Shown: positions 17,675 to 26,496 of the stretch, piece by piece | Layout of the letters: the number at the start of each line of letters is the position of its first letter | Numbering within the stretch: the stretch's first letter is position 1 | Assembly: GCF_000332335.1 (NCBI RefSeq) | Contig: NZ_KB235948.1 | Span: 1,196,278 to 1,232,263, forward strand | Length of the DNA stretch: 35,986 nt | Direction: 5' to 3' | From: Kamptonema formosum PCC 10802 | GTDB lineage: Bacteria; Cyanobacteriota; Cyanobacteriia; Cyanobacteriales; Oscillatoriaceae | Position numbers and translations under genes: made by a program | The notes under the pieces: generated by a model | The model's input: only the letters and a program-made list of their open reading frames with translations | Database searches by the model: none | Told to the model about the DNA's origin: nothing

Positions 17675-17682
17675 TTTCGTTC

Positions 17683-17707
17683 CCAGCCGGTGTCTGGGAA
17701 CGAAATA
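17683..17707. terminator. Hairpin between convergent genes
   Basis: TTCGTTCCCAG pairs with CTGGGAACGAA around a short loop, immediately before the ABC1 kinase stop codon (minus strand). It is related to the hairpin at 8617-8641 and may act as a terminator for the array side or the ABC1 gene. Confidence 0.5.
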
Positions 17708-17710
17708 GAT

Positions 17711-19801
17711 TTATTTCCTCACCTTCAGCGCCGAGTTGGAAACCGGCGCACCGGCACTGCGATTGGCAGGCAGAGCCAGCGGCTGAGACTGATTGCCAGC
17801 ACTGATCTCGCTCGGCTCTTCGCGCAGCAGCACTTCGCGAATAAATCTCGCCAGCGCTCGCTGCGCCAGACGGCTGGCAATTTGCTGGCCCATGCGCTGA
17901 GTTTCTGGCTTCAACACCAGATCGGGAAGTAGCGACGCCACCTTCGCCGGGTCAAACCCTTGGGTTTCTTGGAGAATCCCCCAAATCCGTTGGATGTGCT
18001 GCAACTTTTGCTCGTCGGCGGCGGGAATCGGCGGCTGATTCACCCGCAACCCAAACCACTCGCTCAAAACCGCCGTAGCATTTTGCAAACCCTGGCGCGA
18101 GAACACATCCACACTCTTGACAATCTCGTCAACCAGGTAATCGCGAATGAAATCGCCCCGTTCCGAGAACAAAAATTCCAGCGCCTGATTCAGCGCCTGA
18201 CTGAGATCGTAGTCATCGCTATTTTTAGCATTTTTCAGCAAATTTTCCAGCCGGTTCCAGCGGAACTGGCCATCTTTGAACAGCAAATCCCGCAGGGAAG
18301 ACCGCAACTCGGGTGCCGAGTCAGTTAAAAGCCGCTTTGCCACATAGGGATACGCCTTGCTGAGAACCTTAAACTCGGGATCGACATTAATCGCAATCCC
18401 CTCCAGCGTCACCAGAGAGCGGATAATCAGGGCATAGTACGCCGGCACCCGGAAAGGATACTCGTACATCACCTGCGAAAGTTCGTCAGTAATGCTCTTA
18501 AAGTTGAGTTCCGCGACGCTGGCACCCAGAGCGTTATTAAACACATTCGCCAGAGCGGGAATAATCGGCGTCAGGTCGGTATCTGGCGTCAAAAACTCCA
18601 GCTTCACATAGTCCTTCGCCAGACCGTCAAAATCGCGGTTGACCAAGTGAACCACCGCTTCAATCAAGCCGTAGCGCTGGTAGGGTTTGACTTGGCTCAT
18701 CATGCCAAAATCCAGATAGGCTAACTTGCCATCCGGCTTAGCCAAAAGGTTGCCCGGGTGGGGGTCAGCGTGGAAAAATCCGTGCTCTAGCAGCTGGCGC
18801 AGGGAGCACTGCACGCCGACTTCAATTAAGTGAGTTGCGTCAATGCCTTGAGCAGTCAGCGCCTCCATATTCGTCAGCTTGGTGCCGTCAATCCACTCCA
18901 TTGTCAGCACCCGCCGGCGCGTGTATTCCCAGTAGATGTGGGGGACGTAAATATCCTTGAGATGGCCGTAGAGCTGGGCGAACCGCTCGGCATTGTGAGC
19001 CTCCTGGGTGTAGTCCATCTCTTCAAAGATGCGAGTGGCAAACTCATCCATGATGCCGACCAGATCGCTGCGAATCTTTTTGATGTTTTTTTGCGCCCAG
19101 GCGGCTAGGTTGCGCAGAATGTAGACATCGAGGGTGATGCTGTCGGCTAAACCCGGTCGCTGCACCTTGACGGCGACAGTTTCGCCAGTTTTCAGCTTGC
19201 CTTTGTAGACCTGGCCCAGAGAGGCGGCAGCCACCGGCGCTTCTGTCAGTTCGGCATAGATTTCTTCAGGGACATCGCCGAGTTCTTCCTCGATAAACTG
19301 GTACGCGACTTCATTGGGAAATGGCGGCAGCTGGTCTTGCAATTTGCCCAGTTCTTCTAGATAAACCGGCGGTACGAGGTCGGGACGGGTGGAGAGCGCC
19401 TGCCCAACTTTGATGAAGGCGGGACCGAGGCTGGTGAGAATTTCCCGCAGCCGCGCCGCTCGCCGCCGCTGATTTTCTTTGAGGCGACCGAATTTGTCAT
19501 CCCACCACAGGCTGAAGCGAAAAGAGACAAATAGCCCTACAATGCTCATCAGTCGCCCCCACACCTGTAGCGGGCGCTGGCGATAGTATTGGGCGATCGC
19601 CACGGGATCGTAGCGCAGGGCTTCTATTTCAGAGGCGGGGACAGGCGCAGCTGATTTTAGGGGTGCCGGTGCGGCCAGATTCGGCTCGACCGTTACTGCC
19701 GGTGCCGGTGCGGCGTTCCTGAGTGCTGCGGGCAGACTCGGGCGCTGTAGAGTCTCTGAATTGAGCTGGGCCGGTGGGGGCGATACCGTCTTTACAGTCA
19801 T
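17711..19801 (-). CDS. ABC1/UbiB family atypical kinase-like protein
   Basis: A 696-residue member of the ABC1 (AarF/UbiB) family, linked to quinone and prenyl-lipid metabolism in bacteria and plastids. Family hallmarks: the KxGQ motif (FIKVGQALSTRPDLVPP, ~residue 140), the Ala-rich nucleotide loop (AAASLGQVYKG) with VAVKVQRPG following, the HADPHPGNLL catalytic-loop segment (~355) and the YLDFGMM metal-binding segment. The N-terminal ~70 residues are Pro/Ala-rich and probably disordered. The C-terminal ~200 residues are helical, as in cyanobacterial paralogues, which usually number several per genome. The substrate is unknown. The start ATG at 19801 fits the family but has no obvious ribosome-binding site. 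Confidence 0.9.
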   Translation of the reverse strand: MTVKTVSPPPAQLNSETLQRPSLPAALRNAAPAPAVTVEPNLAAPAPLKSAAPVPASEIEALRYDPVAIAQYYRQRPLQVWGRLMSIVGLFVSFRFSLWWDDKFGRLKENQRRRAARLREILTSLGPAFIKVGQALSTRPDLVPPVYLEELGKLQDQLPPFPNEVAYQFIEEELGDVPEEIYAELTEAPVAAASLGQVYKGKLKTGETVAVKVQRPGLADSITLDVYILRNLAAWAQKNIKKIRSDLVGIMDEFATRIFEEMDYTQEAHNAERFAQLYGHLKDIYVPHIYWEYTRRRVLTMEWIDGTKLTNMEALTAQGIDATHLIEVGVQCSLRQLLEHGFFHADPHPGNLLAKPDGKLAYLDFGMMSQVKPYQRYGLIEAVVHLVNRDFDGLAKDYVKLEFLTPDTDLTPIIPALANVFNNALGASVAELNFKSITDELSQVMYEYPFRVPAYYALIIRSLVTLEGIAINVDPEFKVLSKAYPYVAKRLLTDSAPELRSSLRDLLFKDGQFRWNRLENLLKNAKNSDDYDLSQALNQALEFLFSERGDFIRDYLVDEIVKSVDVFSRQGLQNATAVLSEWFGLRVNQPPIPAADEQKLQHIQRIWGILQETQGFDPAKVASLLPDLVLKPETQRMGQQIASRLAQRALARFIREVLLREEPSEISAGNQSQPLALPANRSAGAPVSNSALKVRK

Positions 19802-20097
19802 GGAGGGACGACCGAGTAGGGGTTACTATGTGAAGTATTGTAACAGCTCTTTGCTGGAGGGGGTGTGGGTTGGTGTCCCCCAGAGGTTCGGTAAACTCAC
19901 ACTTTGGCGTCCCACATCCCACGAATTAAACGGTAGGGGCAATCCCCCCGCAGAGTTCCCGCGCACTTCCGAGGGGACTGCTTGCTCCCGGAGGGGCAGT
20001 CTCCGTGGGTGGCTTGCCCCTACAGCCATTACTATCGGACAATTGCCCAATGTTCCTGGTTTCTGGAGCCTGCTGCATCCAACGGAAAACCGCTATA

Positions 20098-20193
20098 TAC
20101 CGTTTCTCATCCTCTGTGAGATCCTGAGAAACCCGGTTTCTTTAAGAACCCGGGTTTCTGGGCGTAACGTTCATCCAACTGAGAACCGCTATA
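20098..20193. mobile_element. MITE-2 copy with internal 29-bp palindrome
   Basis: The right end TCATCCAACTGAGAACCGCT followed by ATA (to 20193) matches, in reverse complement, the left end of the element at 34595. The left end is degenerate (TATACCGTTTCTCATCC). The AAACCCGGTTTCTT palindrome (20129-20157, one mismatch, central T) sits in the middle, as in the other copy. An additional solo end precedes it at 20075-20097. Confidence 0.55.
20129..20157. repeat. 29-bp palindrome, copy 3 (central base T)
   Basis: Left arm AAACCCGGTTTCTT is intact; the right arm AAGAACCCGGGTTT has one substitution. It lies 37 bp beyond the TAXI gene stop codon on the minus strand, a possible terminator. Confidence 0.75.
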
Positions 20194-21549
20194 TCACTCG
20201 TCAAAATGTTCCGAGGAGTTCAGAGACACTGACGGATCGGACAGGGATTTTTTTACAGCGTGTGTTTTATAACCGGGCAAATTCACCAGGAGCATTTCTC
20301 GGTGCTGAATGGCACTCATCGCTACCTGCCAAGGAAAAGTAAACGTTTGATAGGATTCCGGCGAGATCTTGTCCCGATCCAAATCCTCAAGGACTTGCCG
20401 GAAGATTTCAAACAGCTGGAGCCGCGCATTCTCCAGCTCTTCTAAGTCTTCAGTGCGGCGCACCCGCTCCGTTAGCGTGACAATTTGCAGGTTGTACCTG
20501 TCGGCTCTGTTTTTTTGCTTTTCGCCCAGACGGGAGCGCCAATCCCAGAGCCAAGACCCAAACAGCATCACTACCGACATCACCAGGGCAATGAAATCCG
20601 CATTTGCCACTACATAATCCGGTTTTTCTCGGTCGTAGTAAGCTTGCGCCCCTGGATGGAGTGGCAAGCCAAGACCATTGTCAGTTTCAGGGTGAGAAAT
20701 ATTTGCAAACAGCTGATTTTTAGCCGCTAAATCGTAGCGGCGCTCAAACAAAACGCTGGTAATTTCGCGGATGAGATCCGGACTGACATCCTCGGTTGTC
20801 AGGAGCGCCGACTGCACGCCAACCGTTGGCAAATCTCTGTCTGGGATAGGAGGGTCCCCCCTGTAAGCTCCCTTAGGGATAATCGTCTCTTCCAGATAGG
20901 GGCGCGAAATCTTCATAGCAGCTGCTTGGTCAACCGGCACCAGCTGCGCCCGAGTCGTTTGCAGCAGCTCTCGTGTCAGACTGTTTCCCAGCGCCAAACT
21001 GCGAAAAATAGCATCCACTTCGCCTTTGCGCAAGGCTTGATTCGCTTCCGCCGAAGAGAGTTCCACCAGCGTAAAGTCGCTCGGCTTCAACCCGTAATGC
21101 TCCATTAGCATCTCAAAAGAGTGATAAGAGCCGGTCCCTTTGACTGGCACTCCAATCCGTTTCCCTTTGATATCGGACACCGTTTTAATGCCAGAATTTT
21201 CCGCCGCAATTAGGTGAAACAGCTCCGAGTACAGCAAGGCGACTATCCGGGCGGATGGCTGGGTTGGCGTATCATTTTGCGCCATGGCCAGATCGACCTT
21301 TTCCTGCTGCAAAAGCTGCATATTTTCCAGCGAACCGCTGGTTTCCACCACTTTGATTTGAATGTCCGGCTGATATTTGGCGGCGGCTTCAGCCAGTGTC
21401 TGAGCGAAGCCGTAATAATCGCCCCCCTTCTTTCCTGTCGCAATGGTCAGCTGGTGCACCTGGTTCTTGTCGCTCACCACTTTCCAGACAATCCCCCCGA
21501 CCGTCACGAGGCTTAACAGCGCAATCGGAATAAATACTCTGCGAGACAT
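20194..21549 (-). CDS. TAXI family TRAP transporter solute-binding protein, membrane-anchored
   Basis: A 451-residue protein. Residues ~5-24 are an N-terminal membrane anchor or signal (VFIPIALLSLVTVGGIVW); ~35-300 form a TAXI-type substrate-binding domain (LTIATGKKGGDYYGFAQTL, VDLAMAQNDT, GKRIGVPVKGTGSYHSFEML, LRKGEVDAIF); a second membrane segment lies at ~318-340 (ALVMSVVMLFGSWLWDW), followed by a ~110-residue charged, coiled-coil-like cytoplasmic tail. Ordinary TAXI proteins lack the second helix and tail and work with TRAP permease subunits; no permease gene is nearby. A sensory or orphan role is possible. A clear AGGAG ribosome-binding site lies 7 bases before the ATG. Confidence 0.88.
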   Translation of the reverse strand: MSRRVFIPIALLSLVTVGGIVWKVVSDKNQVHQLTIATGKKGGDYYGFAQTLAEAAAKYQPDIQIKVVETSGSLENMQLLQQEKVDLAMAQNDTPTQPSARIVALLYSELFHLIAAENSGIKTVSDIKGKRIGVPVKGTGSYHSFEMLMEHYGLKPSDFTLVELSSAEANQALRKGEVDAIFRSLALGNSLTRELLQTTRAQLVPVDQAAAMKISRPYLEETIIPKGAYRGDPPIPDRDLPTVGVQSALLTTEDVSPDLIREITSVLFERRYDLAAKNQLFANISHPETDNGLGLPLHPGAQAYYDREKPDYVVANADFIALVMSVVMLFGSWLWDWRSRLGEKQKNRADRYNLQIVTLTERVRRTEDLEELENARLQLFEIFRQVLEDLDRDKISPESYQTFTFPWQVAMSAIQHREMLLVNLPGYKTHAVKKSLSDPSVSLNSSEHFDE

Positions 21550-22003
21550 TCCCTTTCTCCTGACCTCACCCTATTTTAAGATATGGTACTATAATTGAAC
21601 AGGGGATAGCTGTGGATCATCTCATTTTTGAACTATACCCAAACCCCAAGCTCCCTTTCCGCTTTGGGTTCTGAGGACAGGCGTGCTTCGGAGCGGCGCA
21701 TGCGCTCTTGAGCACGGGGCAAGCGCCGGAGAGCGCGACGCCTGTCCTACGTCAGGATGTTGTCACACCGGCTAAGGGAGCCGGTGTGCCAGGGACAGGC
21801 GAGACGCCTGTCCTACGTCAGGATGTTTCTTCACCTGCTCCCTTGCCGGCGCATATTACAAATTATTGCATAAGTCTTGACTTTTCACTAGGGTTAGCTC
21901 ATTATAAGTGATATCTTTAGCAAATCACCGCAGCGCCGGTGCTGCGGATGGCCAAGTGCTCCCTTGCCGGTGGAGTGCCCTGCCACAGGATTAAAAGTTA
22001 AGC
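21550..22003. other. Divergent intergenic region with CAGGCG hairpins
   Basis: 454 bp between the minus-strand TAXI gene and the plus-strand repeat protein. It holds two copies of the block GACGCCTGTCCTACGTCAGG (21737 and 21803). The second is part of a hairpin (21792-21813) whose 28-bp surroundings are identical to 17368-17395 inside MITE-1 copy b. Promoters for both genes are expected here but not identified. Confidence 0.6.
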
Positions 22004-22033
22004 GTGTCGGTGCGTCTCGCGCCCCAAATCAAG

Positions 22034-24073
22034 ATGAACGACGAATTGCAACTGCGGGCGAAACATTTTGCCGCCCTCAAGTCCAAGTACAAATCCACCC
22101 AGTATGAAGACTCATCTCCTTCCAGTCTTCTCTACCTCATCCTGCGAAAAGCTGACTTAGAAATAGAGCTAACTGACTTAGAGTTGGATTGGCTGAAAGA
22201 GCGCCAACTTTTTGATACAATAGACCTGATATGGCTGGCTCGACGCCGTGCGGAAGAACCCCAAAGACTGGAAACTGAATTTTCCCATCTCAAGTCTAAG
22301 TATCAATTCGGAAAAGCTGTGGATTTATCCTTCGCCAGCCGGCTGTATCCCCTCCTTTGGAAGCTAGACTCTGAAGGCACTATTACTGATGCAGAAATTA
22401 AATGGCTGCAACAGCAAGGTTTCGCTCGCACAGCTTCCCTCGCTCAGGATATGGGGCGCTTTGCGGCGCTGAAGGCTAAGTACAAAGCCACTAACTTTCA
22501 AAAATCATCGCCAGACAGTCCCCTGTATCAAATCCTGAAGAAACTGGACGCCGGAAAACGGTTAACCGATGCAGACGCTAACTGGCTGCTCAATAGCGAA
22601 CTCCTGGAAACTCTTGAAATTTTCCTGCAACAAGAGGCTGCAAGGGAAGCTGACTTTGCCCAGCTCAAGTCTAAGTACCAAGTGACGAGATACTCCGGCA
22701 CATCCGCCTCCAGTCAGCTGTATCCCCTCCTGCAAAAGTTTGACTCAGAAGCGATACTGAATGATGCGGAGATCCAGTGGTTGCAACAGCAGGGACTTAC
22801 CGAGATAATTGCCATTCAGCGGGAGCGAGAGGCGAAGCGAACCTTTGCTGAACTGAAAGCCAAGTACAGAGCCACCCAAGATGAGGATTCTTCCCTCTCC
22901 AGTCCCCTCTACCAAATTATTCAAACACTTGAAACGTCACACCGGCTGCAAGAATCAGAGATTAACTGGCTGAACCAACAGGGCTTGTCTGAGACAGCAG
23001 CAATCGCTCAACAAATCAGTCACTTTACCGAGCTCAAAGAAAAATACCAAGCAACTCAATATCAAGAGTTCTGGCCTTCCAGCCCCCTGTATCGAATTCT
23101 GCAGGAGCTTGCTTCCGGAAAAAAATTAAATGATACTGATGAGATTTGGCTGAGGGGAAGGGTCACGCTTTCCCAAACCGCTAAACTGGCTAAGATGGTG
23201 CCGGTGTTTGCCGAACTTAAAACCAAATACCGAGCCATCAAACATGAGGATTGCTCACCAGACAGTCCGCTGTTTGAAATTTTACAAAAACTCGAATTGC
23301 GAACTTTTATGAGTGAGCCAGATTTTTACTGGTTAGAGCAGCAGGGACTGACAGAGACGCTGGCCATCGCTCAGGAACTGAAAGTCAAGCTGCACTTCGC
23401 TGCGCTGAAGTCCAAGTATCGGATTGTAGACCCTGGAGATAAATTACCGCTAGACCCATTTTACACTATTCTGCAAAAGTTGGAAAGAGGGGAGCGCCTC
23501 GATCCGCTGTTAGTTATTCAGCTGATAGAAGAAGGACTTCTTTCCCCAAATGGACAGGTTGCCATCGCTCACTACAGGCTGGAAGCCCTGTTCTGTGAGA
23601 GAGAGTTCAAGCGAACCAAGAGTCAATATATCTTGCCGACTGCGAGCAGCTATTGGCGCAAAGCAAATGAACCCCAGCGGGCATTAGAGCTGACGAATAA
23701 GGTGAACTTAGCCCAAATTACAGATAAAGCCTTTAAGTCAAGACTGCTGGTCACCAGAGGTGCGGCCTTGCGAGATATGGCACAATTAGATGAAGCAGCT
23801 ACCTGTGCGCGGGAAGCAATAAAGTGCCAGCCAGACAGCCACCAGCCTTACACCTTGATGGGGGCAATTTGTTACGATATAGGTGAATATGAACAAGGCA
23901 ATGAGTTGTTTGAGAAAGCAATCGAACGGGGTGCTGAACGGGAAGAAATGGAGGATGAAATCAAGCGAGTCCTCAGAAATGCCAGGGATAAAACCCAACA
24001 GCGGGAGGCGGCGCAGTACCTGCTAAACCAAGACCCGGTGCGGTATGCTTGGGCGCAGTCCTATCTTAACTAG
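22034..24073 (+). CDS. Eight-repeat protein with TPR-like C-terminus, unrecognised
   Basis: A ~679-residue soluble protein; an upstream in-frame GTG at 22004 would add 10 residues. Eight repeats of 60-71 residues start with the pattern F-x-x-L-K-x-K-Y at 22067, 22280, 22460, 22655, 22844, 23024, 23207 and 23396. Each unit continues with SPxSPLYxILxKLExG, then LxDxExxWLxQQGLxET and a helical connector. After a degenerate ninth start (FKRTKSQY, 23606) come two TPR-like helical hairpins (RGAALRDMAQLDEAATCAREA, LMGAICYDIGEYEQGNELFE split here). No catalytic motif, signal peptide or membrane segment is visible. It probably serves as a protein-interaction scaffold; the repeat may exist in other cyanobacteria but I cannot name a family. 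It stands alone between divergent TAXI and recN. Confidence 0.85.
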   Translation: MNDELQLRAKHFAALKSKYKSTQYEDSSPSSLLYLILRKADLEIELTDLELDWLKERQLFDTIDLIWLARRRAEEPQRLETEFSHLKSKYQFGKAVDLSFASRLYPLLWKLDSEGTITDAEIKWLQQQGFARTASLAQDMGRFAALKAKYKATNFQKSSPDSPLYQILKKLDAGKRLTDADANWLLNSELLETLEIFLQQEAAREADFAQLKSKYQVTRYSGTSASSQLYPLLQKFDSEAILNDAEIQWLQQQGLTEIIAIQREREAKRTFAELKAKYRATQDEDSSLSSPLYQIIQTLETSHRLQESEINWLNQQGLSETAAIAQQISHFTELKEKYQATQYQEFWPSSPLYRILQELASGKKLNDTDEIWLRGRVTLSQTAKLAKMVPVFAELKTKYRAIKHEDCSPDSPLFEILQKLELRTFMSEPDFYWLEQQGLTETLAIAQELKVKLHFAALKSKYRIVDPGDKLPLDPFYTILQKLERGERLDPLLVIQLIEEGLLSPNGQVAIAHYRLEALFCEREFKRTKSQYILPTASSYWRKANEPQRALELTNKVNLAQITDKAFKSRLLVTRGAALRDMAQLDEAATCAREAIKCQPDSHQPYTLMGAICYDIGEYEQGNELFEKAIERGAEREEMEDEIKRVLRNARDKTQQREAAQYLLNQDPVRYAWAQSYLN

Positions 24074-24205
24074 CCAAAAGCCAAAAGCTGACCGGCACGC
24101 CGGCATGTCTGGCGTCCCGGGTGATGGCCCGCAGGGGCTTGACCGCCGGCAGCCGGCTGGCCCAGCCCGCCGGGGGCAGCTAATATTACAAAATTGCGAA
24201 GACTG

Positions 24206-24220
24206 CCCCTGTCGCAGGGG
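24206..24220. repeat. Small hairpin before recN
   Basis: CCCCTG pairs perfectly with CAGGGG around a 3-base loop, 48 bp before the recN start, between it and the preceding gene. No T-run; role unknown. Confidence 0.4.
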
Positions 24221-24267
24221 ACAAACATTAAACTGAATGTGGTAGAAACCCTTAAGCGCGTGGCTCG

Positions 24268-26037
24268 ATGCTCCTATCCCTGCGGATTGACAACTTTGCC
24301 CTCATAGACCGGCTCGAACTGGAATTCGGGAGCGGCTTGAACGTGCTCACCGGCGAAACCGGTGCCGGCAAATCGATCATCCTAGACGCCCTGGACGCCG
24401 CCCTCGGGGGCAAAGTCACCAGCCGCGTCATCCGCACCGGCACAAAGCGCACCTTAATAGAAGCCACCTTCGACCTCGACCCAGCTACAGCCGAGTGGGT
24501 GCGCTGCCAAGAAATCGACCTGCTCGACGGGACATCAGTAGTAGCCAGCCGGGAACTGAGCGTCACTTCCGGCGGGTTGCGCAGCCGGTCGCGCCTGAAC
24601 GGCACCCTCGTCAACCGCCCGCTGATGGACACCCTGCGCGAGCGCCTGGTAGAATTCACCGCCCAAGGCCAGACCCTGGGGCTGGGCCAAACGGCACGCC
24701 AGCGCGAGTGGCTGGACGCCTTTGGCGGAGCCCCCATCCTCCAGCTCAGACAAAAAGTCGCCAGCGCCTACGCCATTACCCAGCAAGCCCTGCAAGCCCT
24801 AGAGCAGCGCCGGCAGTCCGAACAGCAGAGACTGCAGAGACTCGACCTGATCGAGTACCAGATCCGCGAGCTCGGAGACGCCAACCTCAGCGATCCGGAA
24901 GAACTGGCGCACTTAGACGCCGAGCGCCAGCGCCTCAGCCACGTCGTCGAACTGCAGCAGCAGAGCTACCAAGTCTACCAGGCACTTTACCAAAACGACA
25001 GCGACGGGCAAGCTGCCGCCGACCTAGTGGGCCTTGCTGAAAAAGCCCTCACGGATATGGTGCGCTACGACAGCCAGCTGCAGCAGGTACTGGACTTAGT
25101 GAGCGAAGCCTACGCCAACATCGCAGAAGCGGCGCGACAGATGAGCACCTACAGCGCCGGTCTGGAAAGCGATCCGCAGCGCCTAGAAGAGGTGGAGGAG
25201 CGCATCCAAGAACTCAAGCACATCTGCCGCAAATATGGCCCGACCCTGGCAGACGCCATCGCCTACCACGAGCGCATCCAAACCGAACTAGAAGAGCTCA
25301 CCGGCGGAGGCTTGTCCCTCGAAGACCTGGAAAAAGCCTATCAGGAGGCGTGGGAAAAGCTGGCTGCCCTTTGCGAACAGCTGAGCGCCCTGCGCCAAGT
25401 GGCGGCGCGGGAACTGGAAGCCCGCCTGATCGAGGAATTAAAGCCGCTAGCGATGGATAGAGTGCAGTTTCAAGTCGAACTCGCCCCCATCGCCCCCACC
25501 TCAGCAGGCGCTGACCGGATCGCCTTTTTATTCAGCCCCAATGCCGGCGAACCGCTGCAACCGCTGTCAGAAACCGCCTCCGGCGGGGAAATGAGCCGCT
25601 TCCTGCTGGGGCTGAAAGCCTGTTTCGCCCAGGTTGACGGTGCCGGTGTGCTGGTGTTTGACGAAATTGACGTGGGGGTTTCCGGGCGAGTCGCCATCGC
25701 CATTGCCGGCAAACTCCACCAGCTGTCCCACCGGCACCAAGTCCTGTGCGTCACCCACCAGCCCCTGGTCGCCGCAATGGCCGACCGGCACTTCCGGGTG
25801 GACAAACAAGTTATCGAGTTCCCTGGAGAGGGAATTCTAGAAGGGGGAAGCGCGGTGGCCGGTGTGACTTCACCGCTGGAGCGCACGGTTATTCGGGTGA
25901 CACATTTAAATGAGTGCCAGCGCCGCGAAGAGCTCGCCACCATAGCCGGTGGCCGGTCCGCCCAACAGTCCATCGCTTTTGCCGACTCCCTGCTCATCCA
26001 AGCTGCCAGTCTGCGGCAAAAAGCAGCGGGGAATTAG
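24268..26037 (+). CDS. recN: DNA repair protein RecN
   Basis: A 589-residue SMC-like ATPase that acts at DNA double-strand breaks in recombinational repair. Walker A (GETGAGKS) lies at residues 29-36 after the typical start LLSLRIDNFALIDRLELEF; a long coiled-coil region with a central hinge spans ~150-400; the ABC signature (ETASGGEMSRFLLGLK) is near 435 and Walker B (VLVFDEIDVGVSG) near 462, followed by the D-loop and HQVLCVTHQP switch region. Length is slightly above the usual ~555 residues because the C-terminal segment after HFRVDK is extended. A G-rich repeat block begins 35 bp after the stop. Confidence 0.96.
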   Translation: MLLSLRIDNFALIDRLELEFGSGLNVLTGETGAGKSIILDALDAALGGKVTSRVIRTGTKRTLIEATFDLDPATAEWVRCQEIDLLDGTSVVASRELSVTSGGLRSRSRLNGTLVNRPLMDTLRERLVEFTAQGQTLGLGQTARQREWLDAFGGAPILQLRQKVASAYAITQQALQALEQRRQSEQQRLQRLDLIEYQIRELGDANLSDPEELAHLDAERQRLSHVVELQQQSYQVYQALYQNDSDGQAAADLVGLAEKALTDMVRYDSQLQQVLDLVSEAYANIAEAARQMSTYSAGLESDPQRLEEVEERIQELKHICRKYGPTLADAIAYHERIQTELEELTGGGLSLEDLEKAYQEAWEKLAALCEQLSALRQVAARELEARLIEELKPLAMDRVQFQVELAPIAPTSAGADRIAFLFSPNAGEPLQPLSETASGGEMSRFLLGLKACFAQVDGAGVLVFDEIDVGVSGRVAIAIAGKLHQLSHRHQVLCVTHQPLVAAMADRHFRVDKQVIEFPGEGILEGGSAVAGVTSPLERTVIRVTHLNECQRREELATIAGGRSAQQSIAFADSLLIQAASLRQKAAGN

Positions 26038-26496
26038 TGCGGGGATATTTCTGGTGTCAGGTCGCAGGGAGTGGGGGTGAGGGGTTAGGGCTCAGGGGTG
26101 AGGGGTTAGGGGTTTCCAGACAAGACGGGCACGCTACACGAGCCCCCGGGGGAGAGGGAATAGGGGATAGGCTAGCAGCTGGCACCGAACCCCTAACCCC
26201 CGGGCTGAGGCCACAATCGGTAGGCTCCGGCACAACTATTTTTCCCCTCAAGATGTCAAAATCGTACTGGCAGGCTCAACCCCAGCAGGGGTATGGGGCT
26301 GTGCCGGTCTTGTATCGCTGAAAACATGCTATCACTTTAACAACCCTGACACTTACCCATTAGCCCAACCCGCAACGACAGAGTAAACTGAGGAGTAGTC
26401 TTGAATCGGCTCGCTCGCGCCCCTTGCGCCGGTTAGCCAGCTTGGACTCACACCAGTCGTTCTCTGACTCCAGGCATCTTTTAAGAGAAAAGAGCT
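26038..26496. other. Intergenic region with G-rich repeat
   Basis: 459 bp between recN and the GAF-cyclase gene. At 26073-26112 six runs of three or more G's are separated by 2-4 bases (GGGGTTAGGG and GGGGTGAGGGG units), a potential G-quadruplex on the plus strand. A C-rich counterpart (CCCCTAACCCCCGGG) lies at 26189-26203. The remainder should include the cyclase promoter, not identified. Confidence 0.65.

Larger units (their letters stand above)
19802..20193. other. Intergenic region with MITE-2 repeats
   Basis: 392 bp between two minus-strand genes. The left part has no recognised feature apart from a promoter presumed for the ABC1 gene. The right part carries two MITE-2 ends in the same orientation (20075-20097 and 20171-20193) and the fourth-orientation 29-bp palindrome at 20129. 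Confidence 0.6.

Noticed and set aside
17396-17932. Open frames of 80-175 codons across the 21-bp array on both strands
   Set aside because: They arise because 21 is a multiple of three and the unit has no stop in several frames; the translations are 7-residue repeats and one runs antisense into the ABC1 gene.
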